DNA of 64,000 bases from CBDHHC01 sp965263345 (GCA_965263345.1 CBDHHC010000006.1:124001-188000), one strand, 5' to 3'; counted from the stretch's first letter, positions 54,620 to 63,702 are shown. Notes: generated by a model not told the origin, from the sequence alone. Numbers and translations: made by a program.

Positions 54620-54739
54620 TTTTCTTCACCTAATAAGTAGATAGCAATAATTGTATAAAGTTCCATATCAAAATATAACGATTTGCTTATTTTCAATAAG
54701 TTCGCAATGATTATGTCATAAAGTGAGATATTTGATCCT

Positions 54740-55609
54740 ATGACCGACGAAAAACAAGAAAACGTATCAAAAGTTTCTCCTGAGAAAGAGGCTAAAGCTA
54801 GCCCTGAACTGAATTCCCAAGATGAAAACAATGAGTATATTCCAGATCCAGAGGAGGATATTGATCAAGGTGAGCCTCTTGATGTGTCATCTTCTGACCT
54901 TAATGGAAACATTCTCGTTGAAGTTCTGGAGAAAAAAAATAATGATTTAAACGAGAAATTGTTACGCACAATGGCGGATATGGAGAATTTAAGGCGCCGC
55001 AAAGATCGTGAGATTGTAGATAAAGAAAAATATGCTGTAACAAAGTTTGCTAAAGAAATCCTGAGTGTTGCCGACAATATACAAAGAACTATAGAAGCTG
55101 TCCCTGAAGAGGCTTTGTCGGAAGATGAACATTTGAAGACTCTTATTGATGGTGTTCATATGACCGAGCGTGAGATTCTCAATATTTTCGAACGGCATGG
55201 TATCACAAGAATTGACCCTAATGGAGAAGCTTTTGATCCAAACCTTCATCAAGCGATGTTTGAAGTTCCTAGTCCAGATGTTCCAGCAGGTACTGTTGTG
55301 CAGGTGATGCAGGCTGGTTATGTGATTGGTGAGCGAACATTGCGTCCTGCCCTTGTTGGTGTTTCTAAAGGGGGAGTTAAAGAGGCTAAATTGGAAGAGC
55401 CTCCCGAATTACCAAATAAAGATGAGAAAAACGACGAGAAAAACGTTGATCCCAAGCCAGAGACTGAGGAAAAAAAAGTCGATAAGGATGAGCCAGTAGA
55501 AGCGAAACCAAAAACCGTTGAGAAGACTGAAAAACCATCAGATGCTGCCAATAATGATGTTTCACAACAGGATGATCCTGTTGGGCAAAAAGTTGATAAA
55601 AGCGCATAG
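54740..55609 (+). CDS. grpE: nucleotide exchange factor GrpE with long charged C-terminal tail
   Basis: Co-chaperone releasing ADP from DnaK. The protein has 289 residues, while about 200 is usual. The acidic N terminus, the long coiled coil ('LLRTMADMENLRRRKDREI') and the beta domain ('DPNLHQAMFEVPSPDVPAGTVVQVMQAGYVIGERTLRPALVGVSKG') are normal. About 80 further residues, rich in Lys, Glu, Asp and Pro, follow and look disordered. It lies downstream of hrcA; dnaK is 1 kb further on. Confidence 0.96.
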   Translation: MTDEKQENVSKVSPEKEAKASPELNSQDENNEYIPDPEEDIDQGEPLDVSSSDLNGNILVEVLEKKNNDLNEKLLRTMADMENLRRRKDREIVDKEKYAVTKFAKEILSVADNIQRTIEAVPEEALSEDEHLKTLIDGVHMTEREILNIFERHGITRIDPNGEAFDPNLHQAMFEVPSPDVPAGTVVQVMQAGYVIGERTLRPALVGVSKGGVKEAKLEEPPELPNKDEKNDEKNVDPKPETEEKKVDKDEPVEAKPKTVEKTEKPSDAANNDVSQQDDPVGQKVDKSA

Positions 55610-55612
55610 TTT

Positions 55613-56221
55613 CTAGTGGTTTACTCGTCTAAGAGTTAGGTTGAGGCGTCTATAGTCAGGAAAATAATGGTTCAATATTGTTGAACTTTGGTGTTTTATT
55701 CTGTCTATACCATGAAAAGCTAGGCGCGATTCATTAGCTAGAATAACTATATCACCTGACTGTAGAGGTATAGATTTTGTACTGTCGCTTCTTTTTTGTC
55801 CACCAATACGAAATATAGCTGTATCGCCTAATGAAATAGATACTACAGGTGCTTTTAGGTCATCCTCATCTTTGTCTTGGTGTAGGCCCATCTTTGATTT
55901 TTGTATGTAGGCATTTACCAAGCAGGCTTCTGGTTGTTTGGGGTAGTCTGTTAATTCATTCCATATTTTAATCAATTCACATGGTATTTCAGGCCAGGGG
56001 ACTTTTGTTTCAGGGTGATTTGGCTGATAGCGATATCCGTTTTCTTTGTCCGACACCCAACCCAGGGAGCCGAAATTTGTCATCTCAACTGAAAACTTTT
56101 TTCCCGTTCTTGGCATTCGAGGTGTGAATAATGGTGCTTGCTTTAACAGTTCAGAAAGTTTGAGAATCAATTTGATTTGGTCTTCAGAATTTAAAAAGTT
56201 TTGTATATGAGAAAATCCCAT
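55613..56221 (-). CDS. alkB: AlkB-family 2-oxoglutarate/Fe(II) dioxygenase
   Basis: Protein of 202 residues. Iron ligands His114 and Asp116 (GLHQDKDE) and His170 (LAFHGIDR) are present, and RLNLTLRR supplies the 2-oxoglutarate-binding arginine. AlkB repairs 1-methyladenine and 3-methylcytosine in DNA and RNA by oxidative demethylation. It is inserted, on the opposite strand, between grpE and dnaK; its stop lies four bases from the grpE stop. Confidence 0.94.
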   Translation of the reverse strand: MGFSHIQNFLNSEDQIKLILKLSELLKQAPLFTPRMPRTGKKFSVEMTNFGSLGWVSDKENGYRYQPNHPETKVPWPEIPCELIKIWNELTDYPKQPEACLVNAYIQKSKMGLHQDKDEDDLKAPVVSISLGDTAIFRIGGQKRSDSTKSIPLQSGDIVILANESRLAFHGIDRIKHQSSTILNHYFPDYRRLNLTLRRVNH

Positions 56222-56510
56222 AGGGTTCGATTATTCCTTTTTTACATTCTGATTCGTGGTTCATGTATTCTTAAAAGGCTGGATTTTGCTGATTCCAACC
56301 AACCACTATGTCATAGTTTTCAGTATATTCCCAGTTTAGAATGTGTTTCCTAAAAATATTTCCTCATATTGAAAGAAATTTTTTAAAAGTGGCCGTTTTT
56401 CACTTGATCTCTGTTGGTTCGGCATTTACATCACCCCATCATTATTGCAGTTTATCTTAATGTAAGTCAGTCTTGATGGATATTTTACTGATTTGCCCTT
56501 ATGTAAGCGA

Positions 56511-56538
56511 CTTGTAGGGTCAACGTTCCCTTCCTATA
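56511..56538 (+). promoter_or_regulatory. probable RpoH (heat-shock) promoter of dnaK
   Basis: CTTGTA (56511-56516) and CCTATA (56533-56538) are separated by 16 bases and resemble alphaproteobacterial sigma-32 promoters (CTTG...CCTATAT). Transcription would start near 56545, about 120 bases before the dnaK ATG, so the three-way-junction element lies in the leader. Confidence 0.55.
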
Positions 56539-56571
56539 TAATATTTGACCTAAATTATATGGATTTTAAGG

Positions 56572-56641
56572 GGACCGTACTCAACATTACTAAGATCTAA
56601 TTGAGTGACCTGGGTGCTTAACATGTAGGCCCGGACGGTCT
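56572..56641 (+). promoter_or_regulatory. three-way-junction RNA structure in the dnaK leader
   Basis: Three helices fit together without gaps except one three-base linker. P1 is GGACCGT with ACGGTCT (56572-56578/56635-56641, one G-U pair), P2 is ACTCAA with TTGAGT (56579-56584/56601-56606) and P3 is CTGGG with CCCGG (56610-56614/56630-56634, one G-U pair). It ends 26 bases before the dnaK start. I do not recognise it as a known leader. Confidence 0.5.
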
Positions 56642-56667
56642 GCCAAATATTAAAGAGGTTTTAAAAT

Positions 56668-58572
56668 ATGTCGAAAGTCATTGGTATTGACCTAGGTACA
56701 ACCAACTCGTGCGTTGCCGTAATGGATGGTTCGAGTGCAAAAGTTATAGAAAATGCTGAGGGTGTGCGTACTACGCCTTCAATGGTTGCTTTTTCTGACG
56801 ATGGGGAGCGTCTTGTTGGACTTCCTGCCAAACGTCAAGCTGTAACCAACCCTGAAAACACGCTGTTTGCCATTAAACGTCTTATTGGACGACGTTTCGA
56901 TGATCCTACTGTTGAAAAAGACCAAAAGCTTGTTCCGTATAAGATTATCAAAGCTGATAACGGGGATGCTTGGGTTGAAGCACAAGGTAAGAATTATTCA
57001 CCTTCACAAATTTCTGCGTTTATCTTACAGAAAATGAAGGAAACTGCTGAGAGTTATCTTGGGCATGATGTCGAAAAAGCTGTCATTACCGTACCAGCGT
57101 ATTTTAATGATGCGCAGCGCCAGGCTACAAAAGATGCTGGTAAGATTGCAGGACTTGAAGTTTTAAGAATTATCAACGAGCCAACAGCCGCAGCTCTTGC
57201 TTATGGCTTAGATAAAAAAGAAGGTAAAACCATCGCAGTCTATGACTTAGGTGGTGGTACTTTTGATATTTCTATCTTAGAAATCGGTGATGGTGTTTTT
57301 GAAGTTAAGGCGACCAATGGTGACACATTCCTTGGTGGTGAAGACTTCGATATGCGTATGGTTGATTATTTAGCTGATGAGTTCAAAAAAGAAAATTCAA
57401 TTGATTTACGCAATGATAAACTTGCTCTACAAAGGCTGAAAGAAGCGGCTGAGAAAGCTAAAATTGAGTTATCTTCTGCAAGCCAAACAGAAATCAACCT
57501 TCCATTTATCACAGCAGATCAGACTGGTCCGAAACACCTAACAATGAAATTAACGAGGGCAAAATTAGAGAGCCTCGTTGAAGATTTGATCAAACGAACA
57601 GTTGGTCCATGTGACGCTGCACTTAAGGACGCTGGTTTGAAAGCTGGCGAAATTGATGAAGTTGTGCTTGTGGGTGGTATGACCCGCATGCCTAAAGTTT
57701 CTGAAACTGTTAAAAACTTCTTTGGTCGTGAGCCTCATAAAGGTGTTAATCCTGATGAAGTTGTGGCTATGGGTGCTGCAATTCAGGCAGGTGTACTTCA
57801 AGGTGATGTTAAAGATGTTCTGCTTCTTGATGTAACACCGCTTTCTTTGGGAATTGAGACACTTGGTGGCGTGTTTACGCGTCTTATTGATCGTAATACG
57901 ACAATTCCTACTAAGAAAAGCCAGCCTTTCTCTACTGCAGAGGATAACCAAAGTGCTGTGACTATCCGTGTTTTCCAAGGGGAGCGCGAAATGGCAGCAG
58001 ATAATAAACTGCTAGGGCAGTTTGATTTGATGGGTATTCCGCCTGCACCTCGAGGAGTGCCACAGATTGAGGTTACATTCGATATTGATGCGAATGGTAT
58101 TGTGAATGTTTCTGCCTCGGATAAGGCCACAGGAAAAGAACAGTCAATTCGTATTCAGGCATCTGGTGGCTTGAGTGATTCGGACATTGAGCGAATGGTC
58201 AATGAAGCTGAGACTCACGCTGAGGATGATAAACGTCGTCGTGAGGCTGTTGAAGTTAGAAATCAAGGCGAGGCATTGCTTCATTCAACGCAAAGTAACC
58301 TTGAAGAGATAGGCGATAAAGTTCCTCAGTCTGATCGTAGTGCTGTTGAAGCAGCAATGGAAGAGCTTAAAACTGCTCTTGCAGGTGATGATAATGAGGT
58401 CATTAAAACGAAAACAGACGCTCTTGGTCAAGCTGCTATGAAGCTTGGTGAAGCAATGTATCAAAATCAAGGTGATGCTGGGGACCAACCAGGTTCAGAA
58501 GAAGCTGAGGCAGATGATGTTGTTGATGCGGATTTTGAAGAGGTAAAGGATGATGACAAAAAATCAGCCTAA
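56668..58572 (+). CDS. dnaK: molecular chaperone DnaK (Hsp70)
   Basis: ATP-driven chaperone of 634 residues. The ATPase domain has 'IGIDLGTTNSCVAV', 'PAYFNDAQRQATKDAG', 'NEPTAAALAYGLDKK' and 'LVGGMTRMPKV'. The interdomain linker region 'VLLLDVTPLSLGIETLGG' and substrate domain follow, with an acidic tail ending DDDKKSA. AAAGAGG lies upstream of the ATG. A strong terminator follows at 58600. Confidence 0.99.
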   Translation: MSKVIGIDLGTTNSCVAVMDGSSAKVIENAEGVRTTPSMVAFSDDGERLVGLPAKRQAVTNPENTLFAIKRLIGRRFDDPTVEKDQKLVPYKIIKADNGDAWVEAQGKNYSPSQISAFILQKMKETAESYLGHDVEKAVITVPAYFNDAQRQATKDAGKIAGLEVLRIINEPTAAALAYGLDKKEGKTIAVYDLGGGTFDISILEIGDGVFEVKATNGDTFLGGEDFDMRMVDYLADEFKKENSIDLRNDKLALQRLKEAAEKAKIELSSASQTEINLPFITADQTGPKHLTMKLTRAKLESLVEDLIKRTVGPCDAALKDAGLKAGEIDEVVLVGGMTRMPKVSETVKNFFGREPHKGVNPDEVVAMGAAIQAGVLQGDVKDVLLLDVTPLSLGIETLGGVFTRLIDRNTTIPTKKSQPFSTAEDNQSAVTIRVFQGEREMAADNKLLGQFDLMGIPPAPRGVPQIEVTFDIDANGIVNVSASDKATGKEQSIRIQASGGLSDSDIERMVNEAETHAEDDKRRREAVEVRNQGEALLHSTQSNLEEIGDKVPQSDRSAVEAAMEELKTALAGDDNEVIKTKTDALGQAAMKLGEAMYQNQGDAGDQPGSEEAEADDVVDADFEEVKDDDKKSA

Positions 58573-58599
58573 GCACGTCTAGATATTTATATAAATAAC

Positions 58600-58659
58600 A
58601 ATAGCCCTTAATCTGATTGGGAAAAAAGTAACTCCCAAATACGGTTAAGGGCTATTTTT
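58600..58659 (+). terminator. rho-independent terminator after dnaK
   Basis: AATAGCCCTTAA (58600-58611) pairs with TTAAGGGCTATT (58645-58656), with an inner TTGGGA/TCCCAA helix, and is followed by TTTTT. It lies 28 bases after the dnaK stop, so dnaJ probably has its own promoter or relies on read-through. Confidence 0.85.
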
Positions 58660-58869
58660 GTGTGAATTATATAAAATATTGTTATAGTGTAAGACCAAAA
58701 GTTCTAAGATTGCTATATTTCCCATAACTTGATTTAATGTGTTGGAAATTTTTTGTACATTTGTTTGCATGCAGTCTTTAGACATAAATTATGAATTATA
58801 ATCTAAGTGCATTTTCAATTTTCCATAAAAATGAAATGCCCTTAAAACAGTCACGAGATATGATAAGCG

Positions 58870-60018
58870 ATGGGTAAGCGCGATTATTACGAAGTATTAG
58901 GAATTTCTCGAAATGCCTCTGATCAAGACATAAAGAGTGCCTTTCGTAAACTTGCGAAAGAATACCATCCTGATAAAAATCCAGATGATGAACAAGCAGA
59001 ACAAAACTTTAAAGAAGTAAATGAAGCTTATGAGGTTTTGAAAGACCCTCAAAAAAGAGCTGCTTTTGACCAGTTTGGCCATGCAGCGTTTGATGGTTCT
59101 GCAGGTTTTGGTGGTGCTGGGCACGGCTTTGGTAATGATTTTTCTGCCTCTATGTCAGAGATTTTTGACGATTTGTTCGGTGAGTTCATGGGGGGGCGCC
59201 AAGCAAGAGGTCGCTCTAAATCAAGCCGTGAACGAGGTAGTGATCTTCGTTATAATATGGATATTACTCTAGGAGAGGCTTTTGCTGGAAAAAGTGCTCA
59301 TATTGAAGTTCCGACAAATGTTATTTGTGAGGAATGTGATGGCACAGGCGCAGAAAAAGGCACATCTCCTATAACATGTCCTTCTTGTTCAGGGTCTGGT
59401 AAAGTCAGAGCAAGCCAAGGTTTTTTCACGATAGAGCGGACATGTCCGACATGCCATGGTCGTGGAGAGATTATTGAACATGCGTGTAAGGCGTGTGGTG
59501 GATCCGGGCGTGTTACCAAAGAGCGTACTTTGTCTGTAAATATTCCTTCTGGGGTTGAAGATGGGACACGTATTCGATTAGCAGGAGAGGGTGAAGCTGG
59601 TTTGCGAGGTGGTGCTCCTGGTGATTTGTATATTTTCTTATCCATCGCGCCTCATGAGTTTTTCCAACGCGACGGCTCAGATTTGTTTTGTCGTGTCCCA
59701 ATCGCGATGACGACTGCAGCACTTGGTGGAGAGATCGAAGTTCCAACACTTGAAGAGAACCTTACGAAAGTTAAAATTCCTGAGGGTACTGAAACTGGCA
59801 AGCAATTCCGCCTTAAGGGAAAAGGTATGCCAGTCCTTCGCTCAAAGCTTACTGGTGATCTCTATATTCAAGTTGAGGTTGAAACACCTAAGAACCTCAC
59901 ACGGAAGCAGAAGGATATTCTGCGTGATTTTGAGAGGGCCGCCTCTAAAAATACCAGTCCAGAGTCTGTTAATTTCTTATCACGTGTTAAAGAGTTTACA
60001 GATGAGGGTGAAACATAA
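58870..60018 (+). CDS. dnaJ: chaperone protein DnaJ (Hsp40)
   Basis: DnaK co-chaperone of 382 residues. The J domain has HPD in 'EYHPDKNPDD', then a Gly/Phe-rich region. Four zinc-finger repeats follow: CEECDGTG, CPSCSGSG, CPTCHGRG and CKACGGSG. The C-terminal substrate-binding domain is complete. It follows dnaK by about 300 bases including a terminator. Confidence 0.99.
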   Translation: MGKRDYYEVLGISRNASDQDIKSAFRKLAKEYHPDKNPDDEQAEQNFKEVNEAYEVLKDPQKRAAFDQFGHAAFDGSAGFGGAGHGFGNDFSASMSEIFDDLFGEFMGGRQARGRSKSSRERGSDLRYNMDITLGEAFAGKSAHIEVPTNVICEECDGTGAEKGTSPITCPSCSGSGKVRASQGFFTIERTCPTCHGRGEIIEHACKACGGSGRVTKERTLSVNIPSGVEDGTRIRLAGEGEAGLRGGAPGDLYIFLSIAPHEFFQRDGSDLFCRVPIAMTTAALGGEIEVPTLEENLTKVKIPEGTETGKQFRLKGKGMPVLRSKLTGDLYIQVEVETPKNLTRKQKDILRDFERAASKNTSPESVNFLSRVKEFTDEGET

Positions 60019-60040
60019 ATAAGTCAACAGGGTCTAAATT

Positions 60041-60622
60041 ATGGATACACCAAAACTTTTGTTTTTATCTGGCAGTTCTAGAACTGGATCAGTTAATAAA
60101 ATGCTGGCTCGATATGGAGCGAAAATTGCTGAGCAACAAGGTTTTCAAAGTCGTTTTATAGATCTGAAAGATTATCCTTTGCCCTTATATGATGGAGATT
60201 TTGAGGATGAAAATGGTGTTCCTGAAAATGCTTATAAATTGAAAGAAATCATTGAGGCGCATCAGGGAGTTTTTATTGCCTGTCCTGAATATAATTCAAG
60301 TATCACGCCATTGTTAAAGAATACTCTGGACTGGATCAGCCGGACGAAGGATGAAGATGGTTCTCCAAGTAAATTTTTAAAGGATCGTCCTGTTGCCCTA
60401 GGTGCTGCTTCCCCAGGAGGGCTTGGTGGTATGCGTGTGCTCATCGGAATTCGACCAATACTTGCAAATGGTTATAATGCTTTGGTTATTCCGGAGCAAA
60501 TTTCTGTGGCTGGTGCGTATAAAGTATTTGACGAAAATGGTGATATGTCAGATGAAAGATTAAACTCGATGTTGCTGTCTGTTGTTTCTCGATTAGGTCA
60601 GATTGCTCAAAAAATTTCTTAA
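60041..60622 (+). CDS. NAD(P)H-dependent FMN reductase family protein
   Basis: Flavodoxin-like fold of 193 residues: 'LLFLSGSSRTGSVNKMLARYG' (FMN phosphate loop) and 'FIACPEYNSSITPLLKNTLDWISR', typical of the FMN_red family (ArsH/azoreductase-like). It probably reduces flavins, quinones or dyes; the substrate is not deducible. It starts 22 bases after dnaJ, so may be co-transcribed with it, and precedes pyrF by 28 bases. Confidence 0.9.
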   Translation: MDTPKLLFLSGSSRTGSVNKMLARYGAKIAEQQGFQSRFIDLKDYPLPLYDGDFEDENGVPENAYKLKEIIEAHQGVFIACPEYNSSITPLLKNTLDWISRTKDEDGSPSKFLKDRPVALGAASPGGLGGMRVLIGIRPILANGYNALVIPEQISVAGAYKVFDENGDMSDERLNSMLLSVVSRLGQIAQKIS

Positions 60623-60650
60623 ACTTTGAATTTTGGGAATATCCTATTTC

Positions 60651-61364
60651 ATGTCTCATAATGCAAAAAACCGTCTGATTATTGCACTAGATGTTCCAAC
60701 GCCTGATGAAGCTCGAAGATTGATTCATGAACTTGGAGATAGTGTAGGTGTTTATAAGATCGGTTTAGAGTTATTATTTGCTGGTGGTTTACCCTTACTC
60801 GAGAAGCTGTTTAACAGTGGCTATAAAGTTTTTATCGATGCAAAACTCCTTGATATCGGCAATACCGTCGAGCGGACAGTTCGAAATATTGCGCGTATGG
60901 GGGCAACCTTTTTAACTATTCATGGCACTGACCGTAAGACTTTAGAGGCCGCGGTCAAGGGGCGAGGTAATAGTTCTCTCAAACTTTTAGCGATTACAGT
61001 TCTTACAAACCTTCAACAAAAAGATCTTCAAGAGCAAGGCATTAGTATGTCTGGTCAAGAACTTGTACGACATCGAGCCCAACTTGCTCATGAAGCTGGT
61101 TTTGATGGGGTTGTGGCTTCCGGGCATGAAGCTTCATTCATTAGAGAAGATTGTGGTTCAGACTTCCAAATTATCACACCAGGTATACGTCCTGATTGGG
61201 CTGAGACTGGAGATCAAGCAAGAGTGATGACACCCTCTAAGGCGATCTCTTTAGGTGCTGATTATCTTGTTGTTGGGCGTCCTATTACCCAAGCGGTTGA
61301 TCCCAAAAAGGCTGCTTTGCAAATTGTTGAAGAAATAAAAGAAGCAAGTCTAAGCCATTCTTAA
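60651..61364 (+). CDS. pyrF: orotidine 5'-phosphate decarboxylase
   Basis: Final step of UMP synthesis. The protein has 237 residues. 'IIALDVPTPDEA', the catalytic 'VFIDAKLLDIGNTVERTVR' (Asp-x-Lys-x-x-Asp) and 'ITPGIRPDW' with 'DYLVVGRPIT' are intact. The ATG at 60651 fits the family start better than an in-frame TTG at 60633. It follows the FMN reductase closely. Confidence 0.97.
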   Translation: MSHNAKNRLIIALDVPTPDEARRLIHELGDSVGVYKIGLELLFAGGLPLLEKLFNSGYKVFIDAKLLDIGNTVERTVRNIARMGATFLTIHGTDRKTLEAAVKGRGNSSLKLLAITVLTNLQQKDLQEQGISMSGQELVRHRAQLAHEAGFDGVVASGHEASFIREDCGSDFQIITPGIRPDWAETGDQARVMTPSKAISLGADYLVVGRPITQAVDPKKAALQIVEEIKEASLSHS

Positions 61365-61453
61365 TAATGAAACTTTAGAAGCAAGATCTTTTATTTAAGT
61401 ATAATCATCATATATACAGCTTAATGGTAATTATTTCTTTTGGGTTTAAGACT

Positions 61454-62200
61454 ATGGCAAAGAAACAAAATATAATCGTTTCACTTATTAAAGATTGGGT
61501 TGGGACAATATTTGTTGCTTTAACCGTAGCAATTATTTTTAGAAGTTTTGCTTTTGCTTCTTTTTATATTCCTAGTGAGAGTATGGTGCCTACCCTTGAA
61601 GTTGGTGACAGATTGTTTGTGAACAAATTTGCTTATGGCTACAGTAAATTTTCTTTTCCTCTTTCAAAATATTTGAGTTCATTTCCGACAGAAAATGGGC
61701 GTGTGTTATATTCTGCACCCAAAAGAGGCGATGTGATTGTTTTCAGTAATCCTAGAGATAATGTTACTACGATTAAACGTCTTGTTGGCCTTCCAGGTGA
61801 TACAATTCAGATTTATGCAGGGCGTTTATATATTAATGGCCAAGTTGTACAACGTAAGCTTGTAAAGCCTTACTCATACAAGGAATATGAGGGAGGTGTT
61901 GTTTATGTACATGAATATAAAGAGCGTCTTCGTCAGGGACAAACGCATAAAATTATAGAACAATCTGATAATTATAGAGCTGATTATACGCCTAAATATA
62001 AGGTGCCTGCTGGTCATGTGTTTCTTATGGGGGATAATCGTGACAATTCAACTGATAGCAGATTTATATCTCATTTGGGGTATGTGCCGATAGAGAATCT
62101 CATTGGTCGGGCTGAAATCATTTCTTTCTCAACATATACTTGTAAAGAGCAAGCTGGATTAAGATGTGGTGCACGACGTTTCTTTGAAAAAATTCAATAG
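61454..62200 (+). CDS. lepB: signal peptidase I
   Basis: Membrane serine protease removing Sec signal peptides, 248 residues. One N-terminal membrane helix (about 14-34) precedes the catalytic Ser in 'YIPSESMVPTLEVGD' and the general-base Lys in 'TTIKRLVGLPGD'. 'GHVFLMGDNRDNSTDSR' is the other family box. The ATG at 61454 gives MAKKQN, a normal start; an upstream in-frame start adds ten untypical residues. It is not next to rnc-era as in many relatives. Confidence 0.96.
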   Translation: MAKKQNIIVSLIKDWVGTIFVALTVAIIFRSFAFASFYIPSESMVPTLEVGDRLFVNKFAYGYSKFSFPLSKYLSSFPTENGRVLYSAPKRGDVIVFSNPRDNVTTIKRLVGLPGDTIQIYAGRLYINGQVVQRKLVKPYSYKEYEGGVVYVHEYKERLRQGQTHKIIEQSDNYRADYTPKYKVPAGHVFLMGDNRDNSTDSRFISHLGYVPIENLIGRAEIISFSTYTCKEQAGLRCGARRFFEKIQ

Positions 62201-62251
62201 TTTCTATTTGTATCTTTCGCAATCCTATTAATTTTCTATGACTATATTTAC

Positions 62252-62267
62252 GGCACATTTATGTGCC
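62252..62267. repeat. short hairpin after lepB
   Basis: GGCACA and TGTGCC form a 6-bp stem with a TTTA loop about 50 bases past the lepB stop. No T-tract follows; it is possibly a message end or processing structure. The rest of the 272-base gap to the next gene is AT-rich with nothing else evident. Confidence 0.35.
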
Positions 62268-62472
62268 AAGATTATCTATTAATAAAATTTAAAACAAGAG
62301 TCTTGCATAAATGCATCTGTTCCGTATTTTTACGATATAAGTAATTTTGAGTTTTGATTTCATTGGGATAATATCTTTTGCTGTTCAAACGTTATTTTAC
62401 CTTTTGTGCCAACAGTATTAAATAATTTTTACAGCTGATAAAAAGTTTAGCATTAGGCTAGGGTTTGAAAGA

Positions 62473-63591
62473 ATGTTGAGACTGCTTTTTTTCATAATCT
62501 GTATTGCATTATTTCTTTCATGCGGTCTTGTTTTCTTATTAGCAAAATTGGTTGTTGTGCAAGATACAGCGCCACTTGTTGCTGCTCATTCCCAAAACCC
62601 TAATGTGCCTGTGCGTTTTTCCACTCATAATAAAAAACCACAAAAAAAATCTGTTCTTGTCAGTCAGAAGTTTATTAAAAAGCTGCCGACGTTTCCTAAA
62701 AAACGTGAAATCACTGAAGATTTGACAAAACTCATCGCCTTTGAAAAATCTGCGTTTCCTTATGAGGGGCTTGTTCCCGAAAGCAAAAAAGTTTTTTTGA
62801 ATTATGAGAAAGATGGTCGAAAGGCAAGAAAAACACCAAGTGGTCGGATCTATTGGGCTGATGAGACTTATAACGATCAAAGGGTTTTGCTTCATATACC
62901 AAAAAGTTTTGATATAGAGAAACCTGCAATGATTGTATTATTTTTTCACGGTCATTTGGCAAAACTCCAACGAGATCATATTAAACGGCAGAGATTACCA
63001 GAACAGATATCAAATTCTGGGGCAAATGTTGTTTTGGTTGCTCCGCAGCTGGCTGTGAATGCCCGAGACTCCAGTCCTGGAAATTTTTGGAAGGCTGGGA
63101 TGGCAAAAACGTTTCTTGATGAAACTTCTGACCAGCTTGCAAAAATCCATGGCGGTTTTAATGCAAAGAAGGTTTTTTCTAATCTACCAGTTGTTCTTAT
63201 TGGTTATAGTGGAGGTTTTTTGCCCACAGCTTCGGTTCTTTCACATGGAAAATTGGGCAAAAGAATACAAGGTGTTGTTCTGTTAGATGGTCTATACAAT
63301 AAACTGGATGTTTTTGCATCGTGGATTGAAAAAAACAGGTCTGGATTTTTTTTGAGTGCCTATACTCGGTTAACTGAGAGACGTAATGAAGCTCTTATGA
63401 AAAAGCTCGAAGATAAAGATATCGAAATTGATATTGACCTTGAAGACAGAATTCATGATGGCCAAGCGATTTTCATTAAGTCTGAGGAAGATCATTGGAA
63501 TTTTGTTAGCCAAGCCTGGGTAAAGAACCCCGTTCAAGACCTTTTGTCAAAGCTAAAGGGGCAATTACCAAATGTGGCTTTTGTGCAATAA
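62473..63591 (+). CDS. membrane-anchored alpha/beta-hydrolase-like protein
   Basis: Protein of 372 residues. One N-terminal membrane helix (about 3-29) anchors a periplasmic body preceded by a basic linker. 'PAMIVLFFHGHLAKLQRD' resembles the oxyanion strand and 'VVLIGYSGGFLPTASVL' a nucleophile elbow (Gly-Tyr-Ser-Gly-Gly). 'VVLLDGLYNKLDVFASW' and a late His in 'EEDHWNFV' could complete a triad. The substrate is unknown. It lies between lepB and a permease gene. Confidence 0.72.
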   Translation: MLRLLFFIICIALFLSCGLVFLLAKLVVVQDTAPLVAAHSQNPNVPVRFSTHNKKPQKKSVLVSQKFIKKLPTFPKKREITEDLTKLIAFEKSAFPYEGLVPESKKVFLNYEKDGRKARKTPSGRIYWADETYNDQRVLLHIPKSFDIEKPAMIVLFFHGHLAKLQRDHIKRQRLPEQISNSGANVVLVAPQLAVNARDSSPGNFWKAGMAKTFLDETSDQLAKIHGGFNAKKVFSNLPVVLIGYSGGFLPTASVLSHGKLGKRIQGVVLLDGLYNKLDVFASWIEKNRSGFFLSAYTRLTERRNEALMKKLEDKDIEIDIDLEDRIHDGQAIFIKSEEDHWNFVSQAWVKNPVQDLLSKLKGQLPNVAFVQ

Positions 63592-63702
63592 ATTTCTTCC
63601 TTTCATCTTATTTATTTAGAATAGTTACACTACAAATAATAAATGCAATAAAACTCAATAATTTTTTTGTTGTATCTTTAAAAATAACAGACTAACTTCA
63701 AT

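Larger units (their letters stand above)
56222..56667 (+). other. alkB-dnaK intergenic region with heat-shock promoter and leader RNA
   Basis: This 446-base gap contains no gene. Its distal half holds a probable RpoH-type promoter (56511-56538) and a folded leader (56572-56641) upstream of dnaK. A second CTTGAT-containing stretch near 56471 could be another -35 element. The alkB promoter must lie in the proximal part but is not assigned. Confidence 0.5.
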
